A stretch of 64,000 nt of DNA from contig NZ_AUEH01000001.1 of NCBI RefSeq assembly GCF_000425885.1, forward strand, positions 186,001 through 250,000, in the 5' to 3' direction. A program made the translations under genes and the position numbers. Shown here piece by piece: positions 52,611 through 61,776 of this stretch; the first letter of the stretch is position 1, and each line of letters opens with the position of its first letter. The notes under the pieces are model-generated. The model was not told the DNA's origin and did not search any database. It was given only the letters and a program-made list of their open reading frames with translations. Origin of the DNA: Schleiferilactobacillus harbinensis DSM 16991 (lineage in GTDB: Bacteria > Bacillota > Bacilli > Lactobacillales > Lactobacillaceae).

Positions 52611-54386
52611 CTATTCGAAATCGGTTTCTCCCGGTAAGGTGAAGTGCACATTGTTGTAGCTGTGGTTCAGGATGAACCAGCTGCCGACGAGGATAATGAC
52701 GCCAGCAATCAAGGTGAGCCACCACGGCAGGAATACAATGGCGAAACCGCCAACCGTAGCGACGACCATGGCAATCAGCACTCCGCCAAGAGTGGCCCCA
52801 GAGTTCACTTGCCCGGCTTGAAAGACGGTACTGTAAGGGGCTGTGCCCTGCATCAAAGCACCGTTAATAATCGTAATCAGCAAACCTAACCCCAGACCGA
52901 CCAGAATGTTGGCCAGCACTTTCCACGGCGGCAAAAAGAACAGCGTGAGCAACCCCACGATAATAATGAGCGGCGCCGCCAACCGGACGAAGACTGTGCG
53001 CACGGCCTCCCGATACAAGACGCTTTTATTGAACGCCGGGATGGTCGCAAACAATTTCATCGCGGATGGATTTTTGCTGAAGCGCAGGAAGTATATCGCC
53101 GTCACGATGCCGATGGTACAAAACAAGGGCGCCACGCTCCAAACAAAGTTGTTCTGGATAACCGACAGGATGTCAGCTTGCTTGCCCGAGTTGCTGATGG
53201 TCGGGACCAATACGACGATGATCATGACAATGCCAATGGCCATCTGCGGGTATACCCGCATCTTATAATCCCCATCCGCCTGCATCATCCGCCAACTGAG
53301 GGTAAAGAACGTGCGCTGATCCTTATCCTGGGGGACAAGCCGGCGCATCGCGCGGAAGAAGATGCCGGAATGCACTGGTTCTTCCCCGCTCTCGCTAAGC
53401 TTGCTCAAGTTGTTCGTCAAGCGCCGCATGGCGGGAGCGTAAACAAAGTAGCTGATAATCATTGCCGCGAGCATCAAAATCGTCAGAATACCACCCGCGT
53501 TGAATTGTTGTGTTTGCAGCCAGGCATTCGGCCCAGTGAACCAGAATGGATAAATCAAGGCCATGAACCAGGCAAACTGCATGGGCCGATTCATACTCAG
53601 GCCGCCATGGGCAGACAACTGAGTCATGATATTCGGCAACTGATACATGAAGACGGACAGAACAATGATGATGATCTGAATCATGCTGAGAATGTTCTTC
53701 AACCGTTCACCCCGGAAGAAGTGCAGGACAACAGCATACAGGCCAATCGACACCACATAGTTCACCAGCATGAGCACGACAGAACTGACTAAGAAAATCA
53801 CCCCGTCAGGAATACCCATGAAGAAGAATGAGGAGACGATGGGGACGGTCATCATCGCGATAAATAGGGACAGCACATAAACCAAAATATGTGCTGTCTG
53901 CGCGGCCGAGCGTGTTTTTTCACTCACGCCCCGGGTTTCTAATATCCCCACATCGCGTACGTCCAACAGGCTGCCAGAGAAGGCTTGGACGAGGACAGTC
54001 ATGTACATGAACGTATAAAACAACATCGCAGTGCCCAGACCCACCACTGGGTTCTTAGGGAATTGGCCGATAAACATGATTAGGATCAAACTGACTAGTG
54101 CGTAGACCCACAATCCACGAAAGAACGCATTTTTCCCCGCCCGCCGGCGGCCATTATCCAAAGTGCTCATGAAACTAGGATCAACGGCGTCCATATACAG
54201 TTTGTACCCAACAATCAACCGAAACTGCGGATAATCCACCCCCACTCGGGTCAAGAATCCTTTGAACAAGTCAAAAAACTTCAACCACCGAGAATTACTC
54301 AGCAATTCATCCGGCGTATCCGGTGCCGGTTCATTCGGCGTACTGCCGTCATCCAACTCGTTTTTCTTCTTAAATAGATTCATCAT
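52611..54386 (-). CDS. ABC exporter permease, copy 1
   Basis: 591 residues, about 12 helices; paralogue of the following gene with conserved SRWLKFFDLFKGFLTRVG, YPQFRLIVGYKLYMDAVDP, NGRRRAGKNAFFRGL, VQAFSGSLLDVRDVGILETRG and LPGETDFE. Its ribosome-binding site GGGGTGA includes the TGA stop of the ATPase gene, so translation is coupled. The family is widespread in lactobacilli; transported substrate is not known to me. Confidence 0.9.
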   Translation of the reverse strand: MMNLFKKKNELDDGSTPNEPAPDTPDELLSNSRWLKFFDLFKGFLTRVGVDYPQFRLIVGYKLYMDAVDPSFMSTLDNGRRRAGKNAFFRGLWVYALVSLILIMFIGQFPKNPVVGLGTAMLFYTFMYMTVLVQAFSGSLLDVRDVGILETRGVSEKTRSAAQTAHILVYVLSLFIAMMTVPIVSSFFFMGIPDGVIFLVSSVVLMLVNYVVSIGLYAVVLHFFRGERLKNILSMIQIIIIVLSVFMYQLPNIMTQLSAHGGLSMNRPMQFAWFMALIYPFWFTGPNAWLQTQQFNAGGILTILMLAAMIISYFVYAPAMRRLTNNLSKLSESGEEPVHSGIFFRAMRRLVPQDKDQRTFFTLSWRMMQADGDYKMRVYPQMAIGIVMIIVVLVPTISNSGKQADILSVIQNNFVWSVAPLFCTIGIVTAIYFLRFSKNPSAMKLFATIPAFNKSVLYREAVRTVFVRLAAPLIIIVGLLTLFFLPPWKVLANILVGLGLGLLITIINGALMQGTAPYSTVFQAGQVNSGATLGGVLIAMVVATVGGFAIVFLPWWLTLIAGVIILVGSWFILNHSYNNVHFTLPGETDFE

Positions 54387-54392
54387 TGTCCG

Positions 54393-55166
54393 TCACCCCG
54401 CTTCAATGACGTTCACGAAGTCCGCCGCCTTCTGTCCGTGTTCGGAGAAGCCGGTGAGTTCATTGAACAGTTCCTGCAAGGTCTGGTCCTTTTCGGCGTT
54501 CAATTCAGCGAAGGTCCCGTTGGCGATGACCTTGCCATCGTTCAGCAATAGAATCCGATCGGACACTTTCTGCACAACATCCAGAATATGGGAAGAATAG
54601 AAAATGGTCTTCCCTGAATCCCGCAATCGTTGAAGGACTTCTTCAATGATCAAGACTGAATTGGCATCCAGGCCATTCAACGGTTCATCCCAGAATAACA
54701 AGTCCGGATTATGCAGCAGACTGGCGATGATCAAGACCATTTGGCGCATCCCCTTGGAAAAGCCGCTGATCCGGGCATCAATAGAACTCTTCATCCCGAC
54801 GATCGTCAATAATTCACTGGCCTTCGCTTCCGCGTCGGCCTGGGGCATACCGTACAGTTGGCCAACAAAACCGAGGTACTCTTTAGCTGTGAGCACGTCA
54901 AAAACATCGGCGCTTTCTGGCACATACCCGATGCGTTTCTTATAGTCGGTGTCCCCGGGATGGATCTCTTGGCCAAAGACGGAAATTGTCCCCCGGTCCA
55001 CTTTAGTCAGACCTAATATCATCTTCACCGTGGTACTCTTGCCGGCACCGTTGGGACCAATATAGCCGACGATCGTCCCGGGGTCGACGGAGAACGACAG
55101 GCCAGTGAGAATTGGGGTTACTTCATAGGATTTATAAACATCAGATAATTCAATAATTGCTGCCAT
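54393..55166 (-). CDS. ABC transporter ATP-binding protein
   Basis: 257 residues. Walker A GYIGPNGAGKSTTVKMILG, Q-loop YVPESADVF, signature FSKGMRQM in place of LSGGQ (the ABC-2 exporter variant), Walker B LLFWDEPLNGLD, and switch His in YSSHILDVV. First gene of the exporter operon with the two permeases, 6 nt apart. A weak minus-strand promoter (TTAATT, 16 bp, TATCCT) may lie at about 55190-55220. Confidence 0.94.
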   Translation of the reverse strand: MAAIIELSDVYKSYEVTPILTGLSFSVDPGTIVGYIGPNGAGKSTTVKMILGLTKVDRGTISVFGQEIHPGDTDYKKRIGYVPESADVFDVLTAKEYLGFVGQLYGMPQADAEAKASELLTIVGMKSSIDARISGFSKGMRQMVLIIASLLHNPDLLFWDEPLNGLDANSVLIIEEVLQRLRDSGKTIFYSSHILDVVQKVSDRILLLNDGKVIANGTFAELNAEKDQTLQELFNELTGFSEHGQKAADFVNVIEAG

Positions 55167-55259
55167 GCTGACACACCCGCTTTCTATCGGCAGGATAGCA
55201 TACCGCGTGGGAAAATTAAAGAAAAATGAACAATTATTGTATATCGCAGAGAATGAATA

Positions 55260-55295
55260 AACCGCCAGTGCCGGTGGGATGCGGGATTGGCGGTT
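55260..55295 (-). terminator. Possible terminator of the second degV gene
   Basis: AACCGCCA (55260-55267) pairs with TGGCGGTT (55288-55295); the minus strand continues TTATTC, a weak T-rich tail. 23 nt after the stop. Confidence 0.55.
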
Positions 55296-55318
55296 GGTAT
55301 GGTTATCTTACAAAAATG

Positions 55319-56188
55319 TTAGTTGGTGACTTTCAAAACATCTGCCATCCAGGCGATGGCAATGGCCTTTTCGCCCAAGTGGGTGCCGATCACCGGCCCG
55401 AATTCATTCAGCTCGAAGGCGACCCTAGGGAAGCGCGGCTCCAGATCCGCCAACCAGCGTTTGCCCTCTTCCGGGTCGTTGGCGTGGATCACCAGACAGC
55501 GGACAGGATAGTCCACATCGGCGATGCGTTCGCTGAAGATCGTTTCGGCTCGCTTATAAGCCTTTTTGATCGAGCGGACTTTTTCAAAGGCGACGATCTT
55601 ATCCTCATCATTGAACGTCAGCAGCGGCTTGATCTTCAGCATCCCGCCGATGAAGGCCGAGGCGTTGGACAGCCGGCCGCCACGGACCAGATTTTGCAGG
55701 TCGTTGACGATGAAAACTTCATCCATAGTCGCGCGCAGCTTGTCCAAGCTGGCCAAAATCTCGTCCAGAGACTTGCCCGCGGCGGCTAAGCGGGCGGCGG
55801 CGATGACCAGGTAGCCCATCAGCTTGACCGTGATGTGGGAATCGTAAGGCACCAGCCGGACATTAGTGAGCGTCGGCGCCAGACCGACCAAGGTGTTATA
55901 GAAGCCAGAGATCGTACTGGCCAAATGAATGGAAAGAATCGTGTCATAGCCTTCATTGGCTAAGTTTTCATACAGTTTAGTCACTTCGCCCAGCGGTGGT
56001 TGGGACGTGCTGGGGAAAGACTGACTGGTCCGCATTTTAGCATAGAAAGTGGGCGAATCAATCGTCACGCCTTCGTCGTACACTTGTCCATCCAAAATGA
56101 CGGGAATAGGAACGACTGAGATATGGTAGCGCGCCACCTCTTCATCAGTTAAATATGCGGTACTATCGGTTACGATGGCGATGCGCAT
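55319..56188 (-). CDS. DegV family fatty-acid-binding protein (second copy)
   Basis: About 289 residues: RIAIVTDSTAYLTDEE, PSTSQPPLGEVTKLYE, SIHLASTISGFYNT, VRGGRLSNASAFIGG and the C-terminal GTHLGEKAIAIAWM. It is clearly a paralogue, not a copy, of the gene at 1.6 kb; differing lipid specificities are likely. ATG 56188 has AAAGGCAGGG upstream, so the nine extra in-frame N-terminal residues are not used. Only 27 nt separate it from the phosphodiesterase gene upstream. Confidence 0.92.
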   Translation of the reverse strand: MRIAIVTDSTAYLTDEEVARYHISVVPIPVILDGQVYDEGVTIDSPTFYAKMRTSQSFPSTSQPPLGEVTKLYENLANEGYDTILSIHLASTISGFYNTLVGLAPTLTNVRLVPYDSHITVKLMGYLVIAAARLAAAGKSLDEILASLDKLRATMDEVFIVNDLQNLVRGGRLSNASAFIGGMLKIKPLLTFNDEDKIVAFEKVRSIKKAYKRAETIFSERIADVDYPVRCLVIHANDPEEGKRWLADLEPRFPRVAFELNEFGPVIGTHLGEKAIAIAWMADVLKVTN

Positions 56189-56215
56189 CCGGTACCCTGC
56201 CTTTCTAATCACTCA

Positions 56216-57517
56216 TTACTTATCAAACGCGTCTAGCAATGCGTCCCCATCCGTGGGATAGGGATAACGCAGCCCCAAAACGTGGGCAAAAGTGGGGCCT
56301 TCATCCACCAGCTTGGCGCTGGGAATCGTGAAGCCGGACTTGATGCCGGGACCGTTAAGGATCAGGGTCGTGGCGTAATCGTCCTTGAACGGCGAATAGC
56401 CATGAACAGCCCGGTAGCGCTCCGGCTGGCCGATGTCGTTGGGGTCCACGTCTTCAGTGATCGCGCCGTTGGCGTCGTCAATGAAGTAGAAGCCGCGTTT
56501 GGCTTCGACGAGAAAAGCGCAGCCGGGATCGGCCCCGAAATCGGCTGCAGCCCCGGCAGAATAGACGTGCTCAATGCCCGGGACCGGTGCGATCAAGTCG
56601 GCAATCTCTTTGTCCAGCTGGGCATTGCGGTCGCGGACATAAACGTAGGTGGACCCGTCCGCCGACTTGGCCAAAACCCGCCAGTCCTTGGCAATCATGC
56701 CCTCCGGCGTCGCCCGCTGCCAGCCCTTAGCTCGGAACAGCGCGTTAAGCCGGATCATCGTATGCACGTCGATCTGGTAATGATCGCCAAGAACAGCAAA
56801 AGTGGTGTTGGCGTACGTGTGAGTGTCCTTGGTTGCTTGAATGATCCGACCCAGTCGCGTATCTAGCCGCTTGCGGGCAGCCAGGGCTTCCCGGGACAAT
56901 ACCCCATGGGCGTGGCGCTGGGAGTCCATGTCCACCAGGTGGATCATGGTCAGATCCGGCTGCTTGCGGACGATGGTGTCCACCGCGGAGGCGGTGACGA
57001 AGTCATCCAGCTGGGGCTGGTGAATGCCGTCCCGCAACTTCCCATATTTTGCATTCAACCGCAGGATAAACAGCGGCGAACTGGCCCACAGGGAAATCAG
57101 CACCTGGTTGGTCCAGATTCGATTAGGGAAAATCTCGGCGATATTGTAGTCGATCCCGCTGCGGGCCGTGACGGGCCACAAAAAGGCCGCCGTCGTCATC
57201 CCCGCTTCATGGGCCAGCTGATACAGCGGTGTGGCGTGGACGTCCTTGCGGTACCAATACCAGTCCGGCGACAGCCGCTCTGGCTGGATCTTAGTATTAT
57301 TCACGATACCGTGCGTGCGCGGATACATGCCGGTAATGATGCTGGTATGGGACGGATAGGTCAATGTCGGGTAAATGCCTCGGACATTTTGCACATGCGT
57401 CCCGCTCGCAATCAGTGCCCGCAAATTGGGCAGATCTTGTAACGCCTCAGGCTTAAGATCATCAGCACCCATCGCATCCAGGGACACCACGACCAGTTTT
57501 TGTTTACGATTCCCCAC
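56216..57517 (-). CDS. Nucleotide pyrophosphatase/phosphodiesterase family protein
   Basis: About 433 residues of the alkaline phosphatase superfamily. SLDAMGADD near the N-terminus provides a metal-binding Asp; YPTLTYPSHTSIITGMYP carries the nucleophilic Thr and shared His region; VDMDSQRHAHG and AVLGDHYQ supply the second metal site; AVHGYSPF near the end has the last His. No signal peptide is seen, so it is probably cytoplasmic. GTG 57517 with GAGGTGA 6 nt upstream is the likely start; the longer frame to 57595 overlaps a terminator. Confidence 0.9.
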   Translation of the reverse strand: MGNRKQKLVVVSLDAMGADDLKPEALQDLPNLRALIASGTHVQNVRGIYPTLTYPSHTSIITGMYPRTHGIVNNTKIQPERLSPDWYWYRKDVHATPLYQLAHEAGMTTAAFLWPVTARSGIDYNIAEIFPNRIWTNQVLISLWASSPLFILRLNAKYGKLRDGIHQPQLDDFVTASAVDTIVRKQPDLTMIHLVDMDSQRHAHGVLSREALAARKRLDTRLGRIIQATKDTHTYANTTFAVLGDHYQIDVHTMIRLNALFRAKGWQRATPEGMIAKDWRVLAKSADGSTYVYVRDRNAQLDKEIADLIAPVPGIEHVYSAGAAADFGADPGCAFLVEAKRGFYFIDDANGAITEDVDPNDIGQPERYRAVHGYSPFKDDYATTLILNGPGIKSGFTIPSAKLVDEGPTFAHVLGLRYPYPTDGDALLDAFDK

Positions 57518-57555
57518 GAAAATCACCTCGGAGGATATTATAGCATATGTTAAAA

Positions 57556-57586
57556 GAGCGCCGGTCATGCATGATGACCGGCGCTC
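57556..57586 (-). terminator. Terminator of the serine hydrolase gene
   Basis: 13-bp perfect stem GAGCGCCGGTCAT/ATGACCGGCGCTC with a 5-nt loop; the minus strand continues TTTTAA. 16 nt after the gene's stop. Confidence 0.88.
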
Positions 57587-57601
57587 AATAGACATTCCGG
57601 T

Positions 57602-59158
57602 TTAACGCAAACCGGCGTTGTTGACGAACTGCCAATACCATTCGCCCCGGCTGGCGGCATTATCAATGTCGAAGTCCCGGTTGTCGATATAGACCACCGC
57701 GGTGTTGCCGTCCCGGCTCATTAAGAAAATAGTCTCCTGGGAGGCTTTGACCCCATGGGAATAATAATGATCAGCGTCATTGTACAGGCCGCCGCGGTAA
57801 GTGCCGTCGGTCGCCGTCCACAGGTCGGATAAGGCTTGCTGGCTGATGATTTTGCCCTGAGTAATGGCTTGTTCCAGCTTATACAGGGCGAAAGAGGTCA
57901 TATAAATGTTGCCGGTGCCCAGTTCGCTGTGCATGTCGGCCAAGGTCTCGTCATCCGTGCGGTCATAGCCGGTTTCGGTGACGTAGCTGACGGTGTGGTT
58001 GGGCTGGTTGGCCATATCCCAAGCAAAGCCTGCTTGGTCGGCTCCAAGACCCAGCGGCTTGAAGAGCCGGTCTTGGACCAGCTGCTCGTAGCTTTGGCCG
58101 GTGACCTGTTCCAAGATACCCGTCAGCAGCCAGTAGTTTACCCCCTGGTAATTGGAGACGCCGTGCTGGCTGGGATCGTATTGCATGAGTGAAATCGCCC
58201 GCTGCACAACCTGAGCGTCGGTCAAAACATCAGTCGGCACATCGTCAGTCATGGTCAGTCCAGAACGCATATCCAACAGATCACGGATCGTAATGTTGTA
58301 TGAAGCGGGGACGTCAGGCAAGTATTGATTGATGTTATCCGTGTAACTGAGCTGACCGTCACCAACCGCTTGGGCGATCAGCACTCCGGTCAAGGACTTC
58401 TCCACTGAGGCAATCTGGTATAGGGATTGCACGGTATTCGCCCGGGCAGCGGCTGCATCAGCCATACCATAGGCGCCGTGGAAAATCACCTGTCCGTTGC
58501 GCACCAGCAGTAAAGTCCCATTGAACTGCTCGCTCATTAACCGATTATACAGCTGATCATTGGCACTCTGGTTTAACAGATCCACACTGGCCGTTCCATT
58601 TTGCTGGGCGTAGCTCTGGTCCACTGCAACGGCCTTGGCGTTCACCCACTGGTTGCCGCCCAAGTTGTACCAGTGCTGGCCATCGCTGGTGGTGGCGATG
58701 GAAAATGCCTGCCAGCGCGACCCTTGATTCAGCCAGCGGCCAGCGTAACTGCCCTGCAAACCGATCCACAGGGGTTCGTTATTTTTAAGTTGAACGGTGC
58801 CTTTGAAAGATTGCGTACTCGTCTGCGGCAGGGCACCCACATCGGCCCCATCTACCCATTGGTTATTGGCCACTTCGTACCACGTGGTACCGGCTGCTTC
58901 GGCCTTGTTCCAAGTCTTCCAGGACGTCCCCACGGCCAGCGTGCGGCCGGTACTTTGCTTAGCGGCGCCAAAGCCGGTGTATAAAATAGCGGGTTTGTTG
59001 ATCCCGATGACATCATTGGCCGGCAACGGCGTGATCGTCCCTGCCGCTGTCGTGATGGTCGCCGCGTGGACTGGCCGGTTTTGACCCGCTATTGGGGCAA
59101 TCGCCAGTAAGGCCAGGAGTGACAGTGTCATAACGCGCATCGTTTTCTTTTTCATCAT
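57602..59158 (-). CDS. Secreted serine hydrolase (beta-lactamase/PBP fold) with SLAP/SH3-like N-terminus
   Basis: 518 residues. Signal peptide (residues 1-33, cleavage near VHAA). Then two or three repeats of about 65 residues ending in WYEVANNQWVDG and WYNLGGNQWVNA, resembling the SLAP/SH3-like wall-binding modules of lactobacilli. The catalytic domain (about 205-510) has IASVEKSLTG (SxxK with nucleophilic Ser), NYQGVNYWLLTG (the tyrosine motif) and HGVKA. Probably a wall-associated DD-peptidase or esterase rather than a resistance enzyme. GAGGAG precedes the ATGs at 59158/59155. Confidence 0.88.
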   Translation of the reverse strand: MMKKKTMRVMTLSLLALLAIAPIAGQNRPVHAATITTAAGTITPLPANDVIGINKPAILYTGFGAAKQSTGRTLAVGTSWKTWNKAEAAGTTWYEVANNQWVDGADVGALPQTSTQSFKGTVQLKNNEPLWIGLQGSYAGRWLNQGSRWQAFSIATTSDGQHWYNLGGNQWVNAKAVAVDQSYAQQNGTASVDLLNQSANDQLYNRLMSEQFNGTLLLVRNGQVIFHGAYGMADAAAARANTVQSLYQIASVEKSLTGVLIAQAVGDGQLSYTDNINQYLPDVPASYNITIRDLLDMRSGLTMTDDVPTDVLTDAQVVQRAISLMQYDPSQHGVSNYQGVNYWLLTGILEQVTGQSYEQLVQDRLFKPLGLGADQAGFAWDMANQPNHTVSYVTETGYDRTDDETLADMHSELGTGNIYMTSFALYKLEQAITQGKIISQQALSDLWTATDGTYRGGLYNDADHYYSHGVKASQETIFLMSRDGNTAVVYIDNRDFDIDNAASRGEWYWQFVNNAGLR

Positions 59159-59351
59159 CAGTTTGTAATCTCCTCACGGGCATTATCCTACCGCATTTGC
59201 GACCGTTTGTGCACGTCAAAAATGTTCAAGATTGGTTACAAACCGATGACAGGCTGAAACAAAGCGTGAGTTGGGTTAGAAAAATAGTTCAACTGCGGCG
59301 TGAAAACAGGTATCATCAAAGACACAAGCACCGCGAAAGAAGCTGATGTGA

Positions 59352-60146
59352 TTGACTACTGTGCTGACTGTTTCCCATATTGCCCACCAATTCAACCGTC
59401 GGCCGCTGTTGCAGGATGTGTCTTTTACCATCCAGGCCGGCGAGGCCGTGATGCTCACCGGGGCCAACGGCTCGGGCAAATCCACGCTGCTGCGGATCAT
59501 GGCCGGGTTGTTGCGGCCGCGCAACGGGACGGTGACGTTTGCGCCAGATCTGCTCTGGCAATGGTGTCCGGATAGCTTGTCCCGAGAAGCCTTGCCGACC
59601 CGGACTTTTCTGACCGAGTGCGGTCAGATTGGCGGCCTGCCCGCCGCGGACCGGCAGACCCAAATCACCGCGCTGGCGGCAGAGTTTGCTTTGACCCCCT
59701 ATTTGGCGACCCCCTTGCGCAATTTGTCCAAGGGGAATCGGCAAAAGGCAGCGGTGATTCAAGCGCTGCTGGGCAACCCCGGGCTGATTCTGATGGATGA
59801 ACCGTTGTCCGGGATCGACAAAGATGCCCGGCCGAAGATCATCACCTATTTGCAGCGGTTCCGCCAAGCCGGCGGCGCCCTGGTGGTGATCGCCCATGAA
59901 CCCGCGGTGATTCAGCAGCTGGGTACCACAGTGTACCGGTTGGCGGAGGGCCAATTACGACCAGAAAATGGGCCGACTACTCAGCCCACCTACGTGATTC
60001 GGTTCGCCCCAACCGACCAAGCACAACCCCTGCCAGCGGATTGGGCGCCGGATCAGCTGCGGGTGCCCGCCGCCAACCATGACCAAGTGCTGGCGACGCT
60101 GATTCAGCGCGGTTACACGATCCAGGAGGTGCACCATGAAAATTAA
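59352..60146 (+). CDS. ABC transporter ATP-binding protein
   Basis: 264 residues. Walker A LTGANGSGKSTLLRI, signature LSKGNRQKAAV, Walker B LILMDEPLSGID and switch His VIAHEPAV. A C-terminal extension of about 60 residues is family-variable. The start is TTG 59352 (GTG 59361 is an alternative); the ribosome-binding region AAAGAAG is weak. The stop overlaps the start of the permease gene by 11 nt. Likely a small exporter with that permease. Confidence 0.9.
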   Translation: MTTVLTVSHIAHQFNRRPLLQDVSFTIQAGEAVMLTGANGSGKSTLLRIMAGLLRPRNGTVTFAPDLLWQWCPDSLSREALPTRTFLTECGQIGGLPAADRQTQITALAAEFALTPYLATPLRNLSKGNRQKAAVIQALLGNPGLILMDEPLSGIDKDARPKIITYLQRFRQAGGALVVIAHEPAVIQQLGTTVYRLAEGQLRPENGPTTQPTYVIRFAPTDQAQPLPADWAPDQLRVPAANHDQVLATLIQRGYTIQEVHHEN

Positions 60147-60864
60147 AGGCATGCTGCTGTTCTACGTGCATCGGTACTTACATAGTATTTATCTGATCCT
60201 GCCCTTGCTGTTGTGGTTTATTTTCCTGACCACGAATTATGCCATCGCCCCCCAGTACTTTGCTTCGGCCATCGGGGCCAATGCACTGGTCCTGGTACTT
60301 TTGATGACCTGGGTGGCTTACGCCGTGAACAGCATTATCAGCGACACCGCCCTGAGTATTGCTGTGGTCCAAGCCCGCTCCTGGTGGACGACCTATTGGG
60401 TCAAATGGCTCTTTTTTGCGCTGGTGGCGGGCCTGTTCAGCCTAATCGGCATTATTTTCCCGCTGGTCCGTTGGCTCGCCCCGGGCACCCCATTTTTCTT
60501 TGAACGCTTGACGGGTCAGCATTTCCTGGCCGCTTTTCTGCTCATGTGGACCATTTCAATGCCCGGAATGGCCATTGGTAATTTCTTCAATCGGCACGTG
60601 GTGGCGAATCGGTATTTTGCCGTCCTGCTGACGATTCTGGTGCTGATCTGCGGCTATATTACCCCTACCCTGGCGGCGGACTATGCGTGGTGGCACTGGG
60701 TGAGCTGGCTGCTGCCGCCGACCGGCGAGGCGCTGACGGTGTTGAATCAGTTTGCGTCCCTGAGCAACGGGCAAGCGCTGTTGTGGGCGGGCATTCAGTT
60801 GTTGTATGCCGGCGTGGTGGCGGGGGTTTCTTATGCGTGGCAGCAACGGCGGAAAATGGCATAA
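60136..60864 (+). CDS. ABC transporter permease
   Basis: 242 residues, six predicted helices; no soluble domain. ABC-2-type exporter layout, partner of the preceding ATPase (11-nt overlap). AGGAGGTG lies just before the ATG. Hydrophobic segments include YLILPLLLWFIFLTTNYAI and YFAVLLTILVLICGYIT. Substrate not deducible. Confidence 0.85.
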   Translation: MKIKGMLLFYVHRYLHSIYLILPLLLWFIFLTTNYAIAPQYFASAIGANALVLVLLMTWVAYAVNSIISDTALSIAVVQARSWWTTYWVKWLFFALVAGLFSLIGIIFPLVRWLAPGTPFFFERLTGQHFLAAFLLMWTISMPGMAIGNFFNRHVVANRYFAVLLTILVLICGYITPTLAADYAWWHWVSWLLPPTGEALTVLNQFASLSNGQALLWAGIQLLYAGVVAGVSYAWQQRRKMA

Positions 60865-60893
60865 AAAAAGAATGGGCAGCCAGCTGTCCATTC
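60863..60893 (-). terminator. Terminator between permease and small membrane gene
   Basis: GAATGG (60870-60875) pairs with CCATTC (60888-60893), extended by GCAGC/GCTG inside; the minus strand ends in seven T residues. Serves the minus-strand gene at 60.9 kb; the plus side lacks a T-run. Confidence 0.8.
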
Positions 60894-60909
60894 CTGAAAT
60901 AACACGTTA

Positions 60910-61203
60910 TTACTTTTCTTCTCTGGGTCGAACGCGGATGCGCATTTGTAGCAATGTCATGGACGTTGCTACGCCCATACCAACGACAACGACCAATCCC
61001 CAGGGTACCGGATTGAGATACGCTCGCACGCCAATAACGATCCAGTACAGCAAAAAAGCAACCAGAGCAACCCACCAAACGGGCCCGCGCATGACGCGCC
61101 GGACAATTGGTGCCCAAAACGAGATTAGATTGAGCAATATGAAAAATACGGCGACAAAATTGAACACTGCAATTTCTTGCATGGTTTCAGGGTTGATTGA
61201 CAT
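60910..61203 (-). CDS. Small membrane protein, twin 1
   Basis: 97 residues with three predicted helices. N-terminal MSINPETMQEIAVFN, central MRGPVWWVALVAFLLYWIV followed by GVRAYLNPVP, C-terminal RIRVRPREEK. AAAGAGGT precedes the ATG. It is clearly homologous to the next gene, with the same length and the shared RGPVWWV and YLNPVP motifs. Family not recognised. Confidence 0.8.
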   Translation of the reverse strand: MSINPETMQEIAVFNFVAVFFILLNLISFWAPIVRRVMRGPVWWVALVAFLLYWIVIGVRAYLNPVPWGLVVVVGMGVATSMTLLQMRIRVRPREEK

Positions 61204-61339
61204 GCACAGCCACCTCTTTCTTTTGCGGCTATTATACGCCACCATACTGCAAAAGTATGTCGCCATTTTGTAGATCTGGTAGAAACACTTATTGAAGTAG
61301 CGACGACATGCCCACACTCTGTAGCATGGAACAACACAA

Positions 61340-61633
61340 TTACTTTGCTTGTCTTGGTCGACCGAGGAAACGTATGGTAAACATGGAAAAGAATGCAGTC
61401 ATGCCCATGCCTGCGACTTGTACCAGCCCTGACGGCACCGGATTGAGATACACTCGGACACCAGTGACCAGCCAGTATAGCAGAAATACAGCGAGGACGA
61501 CCCACCAAACCGGTCCGCGCAGGATCCGCTGGACATTTTTTGCCCAAAGCGCGATCACTATGAGGATCATGATCAACACAACAACACCATTGAACACCAC
61601 GATTTCTTGCATCGTTGCGGGGTTCATTGACAA
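61340..61633 (-). CDS. Small membrane protein, twin 2
   Basis: 97 residues, paralogue of the adjacent gene in tandem: MSMNPATMQEIVVFN, LRGPVWWVVLAVFLLYW, GVRVYLNPVPSGL, FLGRPRQAK. Equivalence with the twin's ATG points to TTG 61633 as start, 5 nt after AGGAGA; ATG 61627 is an alternative. The 136-nt spacer between the twins shows no gene. Confidence 0.78.
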   Translation of the reverse strand: MSMNPATMQEIVVFNGVVVLIMILIVIALWAKNVQRILRGPVWWVVLAVFLLYWLVTGVRVYLNPVPSGLVQVAGMGMTAFFSMFTIRFLGRPRQAK

Positions 61634-61776
61634 ACACCTCTCCTATAGAAACATATGGTGAGCATTGACAGGATCCAGCCACCTCTATTATACCGCCTCA
61701 CGATGAATGCGCGTACATCATATGCATCCGCGCTACGATTAAGAAGTATACAATTGTAGAACGGTGTTGATCACCC

